Virus record (IMG/VR): IMGVR_UViG_3300030331_000790
Coordinates: 1 to 31,356 of that record
Length of the DNA stretch: 31,356 nucleotides
Source: a virus
Strand: one strand, 5' to 3'
Position 1 is the first letter of the stretch; each line of letters starts with the position of its first letter. The notes beneath the pieces are model-generated. The model worked only from the letters and a program-made list of their open reading frames with translations, had not been told where the DNA came from and did not search any database. Positions 10,789 to 18,448 of this stretch are shown in pieces. The position numbers were made by a program, and so were the translations under genes.

Positions 10789-11187
10789 ATGCAACTCATG
10801 AACACACTCAAGAACCTCGCAGATCAGTCTACGATCACCGCAAAACAACGAAAGCTGGTGGATACACTCGTAGCAACTGGATGCAGCATCAAGAAAGCTA
10901 GTGAAGTAGCTGGGTATGCAAAGGGAGAAAGTGGTAGAGTCAGTGCTAGCAAGGCTCTCAAGAATCCAAACGTGCAAGCTTACTTGATGTTGCAAGTATC
11001 GGAAAGTATAGGACTCAACGCTACGAAAGCTAGTCATAGGTTACTCCAGCTTTCACAAGATGCTAAGAGTGAGTACGTTCAGCTAGAAGCAAGCAAGGAT
11101 ATACTGGATCGAGCAGGGTTCAAAGCTCCTGATAAACACCAGCATCTTGTTGCTGGGGATATCAAAGTAAACATATCCCTTGACTAA
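10789..11187 (+). CDS. Terminase small subunit (TerS)
   Basis: The 132-residue protein has an N-terminal helix-turn-helix typical of small terminases (TITAKQRKLVDTLVATGCSIKKASEVAGYA; about 15-44), then VSASKALKNPNVQAYLMLQVSE, a helical oligomerisation region, and LEASKDILDRAGFKAPDKHQHL near the C-terminus. TerS recognises the packaging site and positions the large subunit for cutting. The ATG at 10789 has only a weak ribosome-binding site; ATG at 10798 is an alternative. The gene is much less AT-rich than the structural genes (48% G+C in 10801-10860), like the region upstream. Large terminase follows after six small genes. Confidence 0.82.
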   Translation: MQLMNTLKNLADQSTITAKQRKLVDTLVATGCSIKKASEVAGYAKGESGRVSASKALKNPNVQAYLMLQVSESIGLNATKASHRLLQLSQDAKSEYVQLEASKDILDRAGFKAPDKHQHLVAGDIKVNISLD

Positions 11188-11372
11188 AAGGAACTCGCAA
11201 GCTCGTACTATATTTATTGGGTTATCTGTCTACATATTAATTTAATCTTACTGTACCCCCTCTGGGGGGCTGGGGGGGAAAATAGCGACTCTGTTACGGT
11301 AAGTAGTCCTTCACAAACATTTTTAGCTTGAAAAGCTCTAAAAAATATTTAATGGTTAGTTAGGAGGTCGCT
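11188..11372 (+). other. Non-coding gap with G-tracts after TerS
   Basis: These 185 bases hold no gene that I can support. At 11256-11278 there is CCCCC, TCT, GGGGGG, CT, GGGGGGG, striking in AT-rich DNA; the C5/G5 part can form a short hairpin, but no T-run follows on either strand. Later, TTTTTAG and CTAAAAA with inner AGCTT/AAGCT form an imperfect A/T hairpin (about 11311-11336). The gap ends with the ribosome-binding site TAGGAGGT of the next gene. Confidence 0.7.
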
Positions 11373-11591
11373 ATGGCAGAACGAAATAAGATGGAATCTA
11401 TAAAAACATTAGTTGATTATTTAGAGGGTTCTCCAATGGTATGTGAGGTAATGTCTATTGCGAATGGTATAGCTGTAATTAAATTTAATTTAGAGCAAGA
11501 ATATACCTATCATATTACTCAAAAATATGTTGATGAATTAGGAAAAAAAATAGATGGCAAAGACACCAGCTTGGCAAAGAAAAGAGGGTAA
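11373..11591 (+). CDS. Hypothetical protein, 72 aa
   Basis: The start follows TAGGAGGTCGCT, one of the best ribosome-binding sites in the window. The N-terminus is helical (MAERNKMESIKTLVDYLEGS), then come likely beta strands (CEVMSIANGIAVIKFNLEQ, EYTYHITQKYV) and a Lys-rich tail. I recognise no family and see no membrane segment. It overlaps the next gene by 38 bases in another frame, so the two are probably translationally coupled. It lies between the terminase subunits, suggesting a packaging or head role by context only. Confidence 0.62.
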   Translation: MAERNKMESIKTLVDYLEGSPMVCEVMSIANGIAVIKFNLEQEYTYHITQKYVDELGKKIDGKDTSLAKKRG

Positions 11592-11844
11592 GAACCCCAA
11601 AGGTGGTTTGAATGCCAAAGGCAGAGCAAGCTATAAGAAAGGTACTCTCAAGCCACCAGTGAAGAGTGGTGATAATCCTCGTCGTGCATCTTTCTTAGCT
11701 CGTATGGGAAATATGAAAGGTCCAGAAAGAGATTCTAAGGGAAAGCCTACCAGACTTCTTCTTAGTTTAAAAGCTTGGGGTGCTAGTTCGAAAGCAGATG
11801 CTAGAGCCAAAGCAAGAGCAATCAGTAAAAGGAATAAAGCATAA
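11554..11844 (+). CDS. DUF6321-like basic protein
   Basis: The 96-residue protein starts MAKTPAWQRKEGKNPKGGLN and continues AKGRASYKKGTLKPP, RRASFLARMGNMKG and a C-terminus rich in Lys, Arg and Ala. The PAWQRKEGKNPKGGLNxKGRxS signature is that of the family I know as DUF6321, found in many marine phages. Function is unknown. The strong positive charge suggests binding to DNA or RNA. It is the first of four consecutive tiny basic genes and its stop overlaps the next start (TAATG). Confidence 0.8.
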   Translation: MAKTPAWQRKEGKNPKGGLNAKGRASYKKGTLKPPVKSGDNPRRASFLARMGNMKGPERDSKGKPTRLLLSLKAWGASSKADARAKARAISKRNKA

Positions 11845-12008
11845 TGGCAGTAAACGCAGCTGGTAATTATACCAAACCTTCAATGAGAAAAAGTTTATTC
11901 AACAGAATCAAAGCTGGTAGTAAAGGTGGTAGACCAGGGCAATGGTCAGCTAGAAAAGCGCAGATGCTGGCTAGAATGTATAAAGCCAAAGGTGGAGGTT
12001 ACAAATGA
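11844..12008 (+). CDS. Tiny basic protein with WSARKAQ motif, 54 aa
   Basis: The reading frame starts in a TAATG overlap and ends in an ATGA overlap. It encodes MAVNAAGNYTKPSMRKSLFN, RIKAGSKGGRPGQWSARKAQ and MLARMYKAKGGGYK. The KGGRPGQWSARKAQxLAxxYKxxGGGY pattern recurs, from memory, in small proteins of marine phages and some algal viruses. The Trp-Ser-Ala-Arg-Lys core may be a nucleic-acid-binding element. No function is known to me. Confidence 0.75.
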   Translation: MAVNAAGNYTKPSMRKSLFNRIKAGSKGGRPGQWSARKAQMLARMYKAKGGGYK

Positions 12009-12157
12009 TAAAACTAACTAAAAGGCAAGAAGATACTTTAAAAAAACATTCAAAGCATCATACATCAAAACATATGAAGATGATGCGTATTGCTATGAGA
12101 AAAGGTTTGTCATTTACAAAAGCACATAAGAAAGCACAGAAGGAAGTTGGAACTTAA
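12005..12157 (+). CDS. Tiny Lys/His-rich protein, 50 aa
   Basis: It starts at ATG 12005 in an ATGA overlap and ends in a TAATG overlap. The sequence is MIKLTKRQEDTLKKHSKHHT, SKHMKMMRIAMRKGLSFTKA and HKKAQKEVGT. From memory, similar LTKxQExxLxxHxxHHTxKHxxxMxxxMxxGxxFxxAHxxA proteins occur in many marine phages. It should be a small, very basic two-helix protein. Function unknown; placement in the basic cassette between the terminase genes is its best clue. Confidence 0.75.
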   Translation: MIKLTKRQEDTLKKHSKHHTSKHMKMMRIAMRKGLSFTKAHKKAQKEVGT

Positions 12158-12390
12158 TGAAAGCTCCTCAACGATCTTTACTTAACTGGGGTAAACAGAA
12201 GTGGAGAACTTCTGATGGCTCTCCATCAAAAGGTAAGAAAAGATATTTACCAGATGCAGCTTGGAAAGCATTAAGTGCAAGTGAGAAAGCAGCAACCAAT
12301 CGTGCAAAAGCAAAAGGTAATCGTTCCGGCAAGCAGTTTGTAAGGCAACCAAAGAAGATTGCACAGAAAGTTAAGAAGTATCGAACATGA
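12157..12390 (+). CDS. DUF5872-like basic protein, 77 aa
   Basis: The sequence (SLLNWGKQKWRTSDGSPSKG, KKRYLPDAAWKALSASEKAA, TNRAKAKGNRSGKQFVRQPKKI) matches a family with the pattern KWRTxxGxPSxxxxRYLPxxAxxxLxxxExAATxRAKxxGxxxGKQFVxQPKxI, which I believe is DUF5872 (from memory). It occurs in phages and some giant viruses. Over a quarter of its residues are Lys or Arg. Function unknown, nucleic-acid binding likely. It overlaps both neighbours. Confidence 0.75.
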   Translation: MKAPQRSLLNWGKQKWRTSDGSPSKGKKRYLPDAAWKALSASEKAATNRAKAKGNRSGKQFVRQPKKIAQKVKKYRT

Positions 12391-12581
12391 GTTTTTTACA
12401 TACCTTGAGTGATAAAGAACGCAGAATGTTAAGGAACGTGGTAAAGACAGTACATCTTAAACACTTTCCCAAGCAATTTGCGACTGATTACGAAGCTGAT
12501 AAATTGATTGCAGTCATTGGTCCAGAAACTGTAGAAAAACTACTTAAAGTGGCTATTGACCATAAGATTGATGATAGATAG
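12387..12581 (+). CDS. Hypothetical protein before large terminase, 64 aa
   Basis: This small helical protein (LSDKERRMLRNVVKTVHLKHFPKQFATDY, then EADKLIAVIGPETVEKLLKVAID) starts in an ATGA overlap and ends in a TAGTG overlap with the GTG start of terminase, so the two are coupled. From memory, short proteins of this type (YEADKLIxxxGPExxxxLL) lie directly before TerL in other marine podoviruses. A role as a terminase accessory is plausible by position only. No known domain is visible. Confidence 0.7.
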   Translation: MSFLHTLSDKERRMLRNVVKTVHLKHFPKQFATDYEADKLIAVIGPETVEKLLKVAIDHKIDDR

Positions 12582-14101
12582 TGCCTAGCTTTAACTACAA
12601 ACCAGATGGTGAAATACTAAAATCTTTTATGAAGGACTCTAATTTTTTTAGAGGAATAAGAGGTCCAGTTGGTTCTGGTAAGTCTGTTGCTTGTTGTGTT
12701 GAAGTATTTCGTAGAAGTCTTGAACAAAAGAAAAATAAAGAAGGTGTTCGTAAATCTCGTTGGGCTGTAATTAGAAATACAAACCCACAGTTAAGAACAA
12801 CTACTATAAAGACTTGGTTAGACTGGTTTCCAGAAGATACTTGGGGAAAGTTTCATTGGTCAGTACCATATACACATCATGTTCAAAAGAATGATTTGGA
12901 TATGGAAATTATATTTCTAGCATTAGATAGACCAGAAGATGTAAAGAAACTTCTTTCTTTGGAACTTACTGGTGTTTGGATTAACGAAGCAAGAGAAATA
13001 CCTAAGAGTATTATTGATGCGTGTACTATGCGTGTTGGTCGTTATCCATCTATGCGTGAGGGTGGTGCAAGTTGGTCTGGTGTGATTGCAGATACCAATG
13101 CTCCAGAAGAAGATCATTGGTGGGCGATTATGGCTGGTGAGGTTCCAATACCAGATCATATTCCAAAAGAACAAGCAAAGATGCTAATTAAACCTGATAA
13201 CTGGGGATTTTTTACACAACCACCAGCAATGAAAGAAACACTTGATGATCGTGGAGAAGTAAAAGATTACAGTATGAATAAAAAAGCAGAGAACTGTACT
13301 AACATTTTAGATACTTATTATTCTAATCTTATTCGTGGTAAGACTAAAAGTTGGATAGATGTTTATGTAATGAATAGATTGGGTGCAATACAGGAAGGAA
13401 AACCTGTATATCCACAGTTTGTTAGTGAAACGCATATTGCAACTGAAGAAATACCTATTGCAATGGGTGTTCCTTTGTACATTGGTATTGATTTTGGTCT
13501 TACTCCAGCTGCTGTTTTTGGTCAAAAAGTTAGAGGTCGTTGGTTAATACAATCAGAAATTGTTGCTATTGATATGGGTATAGTTCGATTTGCAGAATTG
13601 TTACGACAAGAAATAGCAACACGGTTTGCTGGTCTTGATGTAAACATTATTGGTGATCCAGCTGGTGATTTTAGAGCGCAAACAGATGAATCGACTCCAT
13701 TTCAGATATTAAGGGGTGCTGGGCTGAGGGCTATCCCAGCACCTTCGAATAGTGTAGACCTTAGATTAGAGTCAGTTTCATCACAGTTGACTAAAATGTC
13801 AGATGGTAAACCATCTTTTTTGATAGACAGAAGGTGTCCAATGCTGATAAAAGGATTTCAAGGAGGATATTCCTATAGAAGAATGCAAGTGTCAGGAGAA
13901 AGATATGATGACAAACCAGAAAAAAATATGTATTCTCATATTCATGATGCTTTACAGTACCTAATGTTGGGTGCTGGAGAAGGAAGGCAACTTATGGCTG
14001 GACAAAAACCCCTTTCTTCGTTTAATGCGAGAACGGACTATGATATATTTAAACGAAAACCATTTAAGAAGAGAAGTATATGGCAAAGATTAGGAGGTTA
14101 A
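12581..14101 (+). CDS. Terminase large subunit (TerL), packaging ATPase-nuclease
   Basis: The 506-residue protein starts at GTG (TAGTG overlap). Walker A is GPVGSGKS (28-35). LTGVWINEARE (129-139) fits Walker B with catalytic Glu at 136. The C-terminal RNase-H-like nuclease shows IGIDFGLTPAAVF (Asp near 303), IIGDPAGDFRAQ (near 356-367) and SHIHDALQYL (near 455). It drives DNA into proheads through the portal and cuts concatemers. The type is closer to Terminase_6/phage-like families than to T7 gp19. Length is usual. Transcription follows the basic cassette without a gap and a portal-proximal gene starts two bases later. Confidence 0.92.
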   Translation: MPSFNYKPDGEILKSFMKDSNFFRGIRGPVGSGKSVACCVEVFRRSLEQKKNKEGVRKSRWAVIRNTNPQLRTTTIKTWLDWFPEDTWGKFHWSVPYTHHVQKNDLDMEIIFLALDRPEDVKKLLSLELTGVWINEAREIPKSIIDACTMRVGRYPSMREGGASWSGVIADTNAPEEDHWWAIMAGEVPIPDHIPKEQAKMLIKPDNWGFFTQPPAMKETLDDRGEVKDYSMNKKAENCTNILDTYYSNLIRGKTKSWIDVYVMNRLGAIQEGKPVYPQFVSETHIATEEIPIAMGVPLYIGIDFGLTPAAVFGQKVRGRWLIQSEIVAIDMGIVRFAELLRQEIATRFAGLDVNIIGDPAGDFRAQTDESTPFQILRGAGLRAIPAPSNSVDLRLESVSSQLTKMSDGKPSFLIDRRCPMLIKGFQGGYSYRRMQVSGERYDDKPEKNMYSHIHDALQYLMLGAGEGRQLMAGQKPLSSFNARTDYDIFKRKPFKKRSIWQRLGG

Positions 14102-14102
14102 T

Positions 14103-14441
14103 ATGTGTTTATTTGGAGGTGGTAGCTCTGCTCCTACGAGGGATTTGGAAGCGGAAGCAGCCCAAAAAGCCGAACGTGAACGTCAGGAAGCAGAAAAAGC
14201 CAGAGCCAAAGAAAAGGCAACGGAAAGCCAAGTAAGACGTGGTACTCCTCTTGTTCAGTATGTTCAAGCACCACAAGAGCCAAAAGCACCAGACCTTACA
14301 ACAGAAAGACTTGGTAAAGGCGAATCTTTAGCACAAACACAAAGAAAAAAACGTACACGTTTAATGGGTCGTGGTCGTGCTAGAGGTAGAAGATCACTTC
14401 TTACAAGTACAGGTATGGGTTATTATGGGGGTAGAGTATAA
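14103..14441 (+). CDS. Hypothetical head-region protein, 112 aa
   Basis: The protein has a glycine-rich start (MCLFGGGSSAP), a highly charged Ala/Glu/Lys/Arg helix at about 14-48 likely to be a coiled coil, a Pro-rich linker (QAPQEPKAPDLTTERLG), and an Arg/Gly-rich end (RGRARGRRSLLTSTGMGYYGG). From memory this architecture recurs between the terminase and portal genes of marine podoviruses, with no assigned function. The GRRSLL...GG end might contact the portal or DNA. Its stop overlaps the portal start (TAATG). Confidence 0.7.
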   Translation: MCLFGGGSSAPTRDLEAEAAQKAERERQEAEKARAKEKATESQVRRGTPLVQYVQAPQEPKAPDLTTERLGKGESLAQTQRKKRTRLMGRGRARGRRSLLTSTGMGYYGGRV

Positions 14442-16024
14442 TGATATTTAACTTTCATAACCTTTCTGATGAACAAATTGCTAAAGAATTGATGGATAAA
14501 TACCAAAGAGCAAAGACAGTAAGGGATCAATTCGTACCTTTGTTTGAAGAATGTTATGAATTTTCTATGCCACAAAGAGAATCTTTTTATACAGAATCAA
14601 TAGGACAAAGAAGAGATGAAAAGATATTTGATGAAACAGCTGTTGTTGGTGTTCAAGAGTTTGCATCAAGATTACAACAAGGTCTAGTTCCAAACTTTGC
14701 AAGATGGGCTGATTTCATTGCTGGCTCTGAAGTACCTAAAGATCAACGTGAAGCAGTCAATAATGATTTAGATGAGGTAACAGAATATGTTTTTGAAATA
14801 TTACAAAACTCAAACTTCGGTCAGGAAGTTCATGAGTCATTTATGGATTTGGCAGTAGGCACTGGTGTTCTTCATGTAACTGAAGGTGATGCAGTACAAC
14901 CGATTGTGTTTTCAGCAATACCTTTACCTCATGTAGTATTAGATACTGGTCCTGATGATAAAATAGATCATGTTTACCGAGAGAGAAATGTTCGTTATTC
15001 TCATATTCCTTTACTGTATCCTAATGGTAATTTCTCTAAACAGTTAATAGATAAGATGCAACAGACTCCAGATGCAAAAACAAAGATATTGGAGGTTGTT
15101 TGCAAAGATTATTCTAAATTAAATCAAGATGCACACTTTGATTATGTTGTAGATTGTGAAAGTAAAACACTTATTAGAAACAATTCCTTTGATGGTGTTG
15201 GTTCAAATCCCTATATTTGCTTTCGTTGGTCTAAATGTAGTGGTGAAATTTATGGTCGAGGACCACTAATGAATGCACTTTCTGCTGTAAAAACTACAAA
15301 TCTTACAATGCAACTTGTGTTAGAAAATGCACAAATGGCTATATCTGGTATCTATCAACTAGATGATGATGGTATAGTTAATCCAGATACAATTAGTTTA
15401 GTACCTGGGACAGTTATACCAAAAGCACCAAACTCGGCTGGATTGCAACCAATAAGGGCTGCTGGCAACTTTGATGTAAGTCAATTTATATTTTCAGAAA
15501 TGAGAATGAATATTAAGAAAGCTTTGTATAATGAAATGCTAGGTGATCCAAATAAAACACCAGCTACTGCAACAGAGATAGCAGAACGTATGGCTGATTT
15601 ATCAAGGCAAATTGGTTCTGCATTTGGTAGATTACAATCAGAAATGGTACAACCAGTTTTACAAAGAGTAGTTCATATTCTTAGAAAACAAGGAAGAATA
15701 GAAATACCAACAGTAAATGGCAGACAAGTGAAAGTAAGGTCATCATCTCCATTAAGTCAGGCACAATCAAGACAAGATATAAGTTCTACAACACAATGGT
15801 TACAAGTTGTTCAACAAGGATTTGGTCCAGAAATAATGAATTTACTTGTTAGTGGTGAAGAAGTTGCAACCTATCTTGCTAAAAAATATGGTGTACCAGA
15901 TAGCTTGATAAGAGATGCTAATGAAAGACAACAGATAACACAGATTATGCAACAAGCACAAATGATGCAACAAGCACAGATGCAACAAGCACAACAGCAA
16001 GGAGAAGAAGTTGCAACGCAATAG
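14441..16024 (+). CDS. Portal (head-tail connector) protein, T7 gp8-like
   Basis: The 527-residue protein has the hallmarks of T7-like portals: an N-terminal helical region (YQRAKTVRDQFVPLFEECYEF), KIFDETAVVGVQEFASRLQQGL, a beta-rich wing, and ICFRWSKCSGEIYGRGPLMNALSAVKTTN, the most conserved motif. MLGDPNKTPATATEIAERM precedes the helical crown. Twelve copies form the channel through which DNA enters and leaves and to which TerL docks. The C-terminus is a Gln/Met-rich tail encoded by three near-tandem 14-base repeats. Length matches T7 gp8 closely. An AAGGAG for the next gene lies inside its 3' end. Confidence 0.93.
   Translation: MIFNFHNLSDEQIAKELMDKYQRAKTVRDQFVPLFEECYEFSMPQRESFYTESIGQRRDEKIFDETAVVGVQEFASRLQQGLVPNFARWADFIAGSEVPKDQREAVNNDLDEVTEYVFEILQNSNFGQEVHESFMDLAVGTGVLHVTEGDAVQPIVFSAIPLPHVVLDTGPDDKIDHVYRERNVRYSHIPLLYPNGNFSKQLIDKMQQTPDAKTKILEVVCKDYSKLNQDAHFDYVVDCESKTLIRNNSFDGVGSNPYICFRWSKCSGEIYGRGPLMNALSAVKTTNLTMQLVLENAQMAISGIYQLDDDGIVNPDTISLVPGTVIPKAPNSAGLQPIRAAGNFDVSQFIFSEMRMNIKKALYNEMLGDPNKTPATATEIAERMADLSRQIGSAFGRLQSEMVQPVLQRVVHILRKQGRIEIPTVNGRQVKVRSSSPLSQAQSRQDISSTTQWLQVVQQGFGPEIMNLLVSGEEVATYLAKKYGVPDSLIRDANERQQITQIMQQAQMMQQAQMQQAQQQGEEVATQ
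15947..15993 (+). repeat. Three copies of a 14-bp repeat in the portal C-terminus
   Basis: ATGCAACAAGCACA occurs at 15947-15960, 15965-15978 and 15980-15993, encoding the MQQAQ-type tail. Copy number could vary by slippage or recombination without changing the frame much, since the units are 18 and 15 bases apart (both multiples of three). Confidence 0.9.
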
Positions 16025-16274
16025 TTATGTTGGTATTGATGGGATACAAAGAACAAAAGAATCAGATGAAATAATAAGTAAAAATGTAAGTGCAGTATTT
16101 GATACCCCTGCTGGAAAAGAGGTATTGAATTATTTAAGGTCAATAACTATTGAAAGTGTTAATGGACCAATTATTGAACCTAACCAACTTTTGCATCATG
16201 AAGGTCAAAGATATATTGTTGCAATCGTTGAAAACAGAATCAAACACTCAAAGAGGATAAAAACAAATGGCTGA
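16011..16274 (+). CDS. Small protein between portal and scaffold (Bbp19-like)
   Basis: The start is TTG at 16011, six bases after AAGGAG; no ATG or GTG in frame lies nearby, so the 87-residue protein begins (M)QRNSYVGIDGIQ. The core AVFDTPAGKEVLNYLRSITI and NQLLHHEGQRYIVAIVENRI fits the pattern of the Bbp19-like phage family (named from memory), small proteins in head-gene clusters. Function unknown. It overlaps the portal gene by 14 bases and the scaffold gene by eight. A rare TTG start may keep its level below that of its neighbours. Confidence 0.72.
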   Translation: MQRNSYVGIDGIQRTKESDEIISKNVSAVFDTPAGKEVLNYLRSITIESVNGPIIEPNQLLHHEGQRYIVAIVENRIKHSKRIKTNG

Positions 16275-17028
16275 AGAAAATCAAACAACTGAAGATGTTT
16301 CACGTGAAACAACCTTAGAATCTTTTACTCAAGCACAAGAAAGTGCTGACACAACTGACACAACTGACATAACTGACAGACCAGAATGGTTGCCAGAAAA
16401 ATTTAAATCAGAAAAAGATTTAGCTGAAGCATATAGTAATCTTGAAAAAAAGATTGGTCAAAAAGAACAAGATTTAAAGAAACAATGGGAAGAAGAACTA
16501 CAAGTAGAAGCCTATAAAGATAGACCAGAAAAGGTTGGTGATTACATTTTACCAGAAAATATAGATCAATCTATGTCTGCAGACGACCCATTGTTAAAGT
16601 GGTGGGCTGATTATTCTTTTGAAAATGGTTCATCACAAGAAGAATTTAGCACTGGTATAGAAAAATATATTGAACGTATTAATGCTAATATACCTGATCC
16701 AGAAACTGAAATGAAAAGACTTGGAGATAATGGAGAAGAAAGAGTACAAGCAGTTGAGCTTTGGTCTAACAAATTCTTTCCAGATACATTAAGACAATCA
16801 ATAGAATCTATAACAGAAACTGCTGATGGTATAATGGTTCTTGAACATTTTATGGAACAAATGAAAGATAGACCAAATGTTCAATCTGAATCACCAAATA
16901 AAATTACAATGGATTCTTTAAGAGAGTTACAAAAAGACCCAAGATACCATGATCCAGTTGCAAGGGATGCAGATTTTGTTAAAATGGTAGATGAAGGATA
17001 CAGAAGATTGTATCCCAATGGAACTTAG
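16267..17028 (+). CDS. Scaffolding / capsid assembly protein, T7 gp9-like
   Basis: This 253-residue acidic protein has RPEWLPEKFKSEKDLAEAYS (about 38-57), a motif nearly universal in podovirus scaffolds, then a Lys/Glu coiled coil and VGDYILPENID. The N-terminus has a DTTDTTDITD stretch encoded by four near-identical nine-base repeats (16345-16377). The C-terminus (RYHDPVARDADFVKMVDEGYRRLYPNG) probably binds the capsid protein. Scaffolds direct prohead assembly and leave before DNA entry. Position just before the capsid module fits, although here a DUF2833-like gene intervenes. Confidence 0.9.
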   Translation: MAEENQTTEDVSRETTLESFTQAQESADTTDTTDITDRPEWLPEKFKSEKDLAEAYSNLEKKIGQKEQDLKKQWEEELQVEAYKDRPEKVGDYILPENIDQSMSADDPLLKWWADYSFENGSSQEEFSTGIEKYIERINANIPDPETEMKRLGDNGEERVQAVELWSNKFFPDTLRQSIESITETADGIMVLEHFMEQMKDRPNVQSESPNKITMDSLRELQKDPRYHDPVARDADFVKMVDEGYRRLYPNGT

Positions 17029-17503
17029 TTCTTCTGGAAAACTTAGATTAAGATTTGCTTGTTCTAATGATATAGACTTAATCTATCCATACTTGAGAGA
17101 AAATGATATTGAAGAATGTAGACTTCATAAAATTGATCCAAGAGAAGTATTTCAATCTGCAATATATGATAAAGAAGCTATAACCTATACAATAACAGTT
17201 GAACGCATACCTATTGCTATGTTGGGTGTTTGTGATTCAAGATTTGAAAAAAATTGTGGTGTTGTTTGGATGCTTGGTACACATGGTATTGATAAATATA
17301 GAATATCATTTCTAAAAGGTTGTCGTGGTGTGATAAAATTATTACAAGGTGACTATAAAAAGATATATAATTATGTTCCAAAACATCATACAGACACAAT
17401 AAATTGGTTAAAATGGTGTGGTTTTGAACTAGAAGATAAAAAATATGCTATTGAAAATAGTTTATTTTATAAATTTTTTCGTTGCAATCATTTAAAAATT
17501 TAG
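17018..17503 (+). CDS. T7 gp13-like (DUF2833, GNAT-like) virion-associated protein
   Basis: The 161-residue protein (from ATG 17018; ATG 16991 is nine codons longer and neither start has a good ribosome-binding site) contains LRLRFACSNDIDLIYPYLREN, YTITVERIPIAMLGVCD, CGVVWMLGTHGIDKYRISFL and YNYVPKHHTDTINWLKWCGF. This is the pattern of DUF2833, which includes T7 gp13, with an acetyltransferase-like fold and the final NxxxxxHxxxIxWLKxxGF. T7 gp13 is needed for virion morphogenesis but is not firmly a virion component. In T7 it lies after the tail tubes; here it lies before the capsid gene. No intact acetyl-CoA motif is evident. Confidence 0.8.
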   Translation: MELSSSGKLRLRFACSNDIDLIYPYLRENDIEECRLHKIDPREVFQSAIYDKEAITYTITVERIPIAMLGVCDSRFEKNCGVVWMLGTHGIDKYRISFLKGCRGVIKLLQGDYKKIYNYVPKHHTDTINWLKWCGFELEDKKYAIENSLFYKFFRCNHLKI

Positions 17504-17621
17504 TTTATATAGAAATTGTCAAGACCTGCAATGCACTAGCAACCCTGTATGGATAATTGCATTGACGTAGTTAAAGCAGATAATCAATGACGTTGGTGAA
17601 ACTTTAACAAACGAGGTCGTA
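17504..17621 (+). promoter_or_regulatory. Capsid-gene leader, 118 bases with inverted repeats
   Basis: This is the only sizeable gap in the head operon. It contains CAATGCA/TGCATTG (17529-17535 and 17558-17564) and GTTAAAG/CTTTAAC (17570-17576 and 17602-17608). A GATAAT box occurs at 17552-17557 without a fitting -35, so I do not assign a promoter with confidence. The folded leader may stabilise or separately start the abundant capsid mRNA. The start codon follows GAGGTCGTA. Confidence 0.45.
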
Positions 17622-18434
17622 ATGGCTAATACAATAGATCAAGCCTTTATCAAACAGTTTGAATCTGACGTTCACTTGGCATATCAAAGAATGGGATCAA
17701 AGCTAAGAAACACAGTTAGAACTGTAGGCAATGTTGCTGGAAGTGTTGTTCGCTTTCAGAAAATAGGAACTGGAAGTGCTAATACCAAATCAAGAAATGG
17801 TTTAGTAACTCCAATGGAACTAGCTCATACAAATGTTGAAGCTACTATGCAAGATTTTTATGCTCCAGAGTTTATCGATAAGCTTGACGAGTTAAAAATA
17901 AACATAGACGAAAGACAAGCTGTTGCAAAAAGTGCAGCTGCTGCTCTTGGTCGAAAGACAGATGAAATACTTTATACTGCTATGGATGCTGGTGCTAATA
18001 GTACACAGATTCATGACACAAGTAGTGCTGTTGAAAAAGCTGATTTACTATCATTATTTGAAACTATGGGTACTGCTAATATTCCAGAAGATGGTGGAAG
18101 ATATTTAGCTATGCATCCAAAAGGTTTTGCAGATTTATTTAACATAAATGAGTTTGCAAGTTCAGATTTTGTTGGTGAACAAAATTTACCTTTTGCTGGT
18201 GGAATGACAATGAAAAACTTTTTAGGTTTTCAAATCTTTTCAACATCAGCAATTACTGCTGGTAAAAATATGGCTTATCATACTTCTGCAGTAGGACTTG
18301 GTATAGGTGCAGATGTTTCAACTGAAGTAAATTATGTTGCTGAAAGGGCTGCACATTTAACTAACTCTATGATGTCAATGGGTGCTGTTGTTATTGATGA
18401 CAATGGTGTTTATGAAGTCTTAGATAATAATTAA
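17622..18434 (+). CDS. Major capsid protein
   Basis: The 270-residue protein starts ANTIDQAFIKQFESDVHLAYQRMGSKLRNTV and has RFQKIGTGSANTKSRNGLVTPM, EFIDKLDELKINIDERQAVAKSAAAALGRKTDEIL and a C-terminal SMMSMGAVVIDDNGVYEVL. This matches a compact HK97-fold capsid family of marine and Rhodobacter-type phages (Phage_capsid_2-like, from memory), shorter than T7 gp10. There is no N-terminal scaffold or protease extension, consistent with a separate scaffold protein. A likely cement-protein gene follows. Own leader and GAGGT site suggest high expression. Confidence 0.9.
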   Translation: MANTIDQAFIKQFESDVHLAYQRMGSKLRNTVRTVGNVAGSVVRFQKIGTGSANTKSRNGLVTPMELAHTNVEATMQDFYAPEFIDKLDELKINIDERQAVAKSAAAALGRKTDEILYTAMDAGANSTQIHDTSSAVEKADLLSLFETMGTANIPEDGGRYLAMHPKGFADLFNINEFASSDFVGEQNLPFAGGMTMKNFLGFQIFSTSAITAGKNMAYHTSAVGLGIGADVSTEVNYVAERAAHLTNSMMSMGAVVIDDNGVYEVLDNN

Positions 18435-18448
18435 TAGGAGGTTAATTA

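Noticed and set aside
10762-10791. TTGACA before TerS as a late promoter
   Set aside because: At 17-base spacing the -10 position reads TTTCAT, a poor match, and it would overlap the TerS start codon.
10759-11037. Minus-strand 92-codon frame across TerS
   Set aside because: It is the shadow of the small-terminase gene, with a Ser/Cys-rich product and no start signal.
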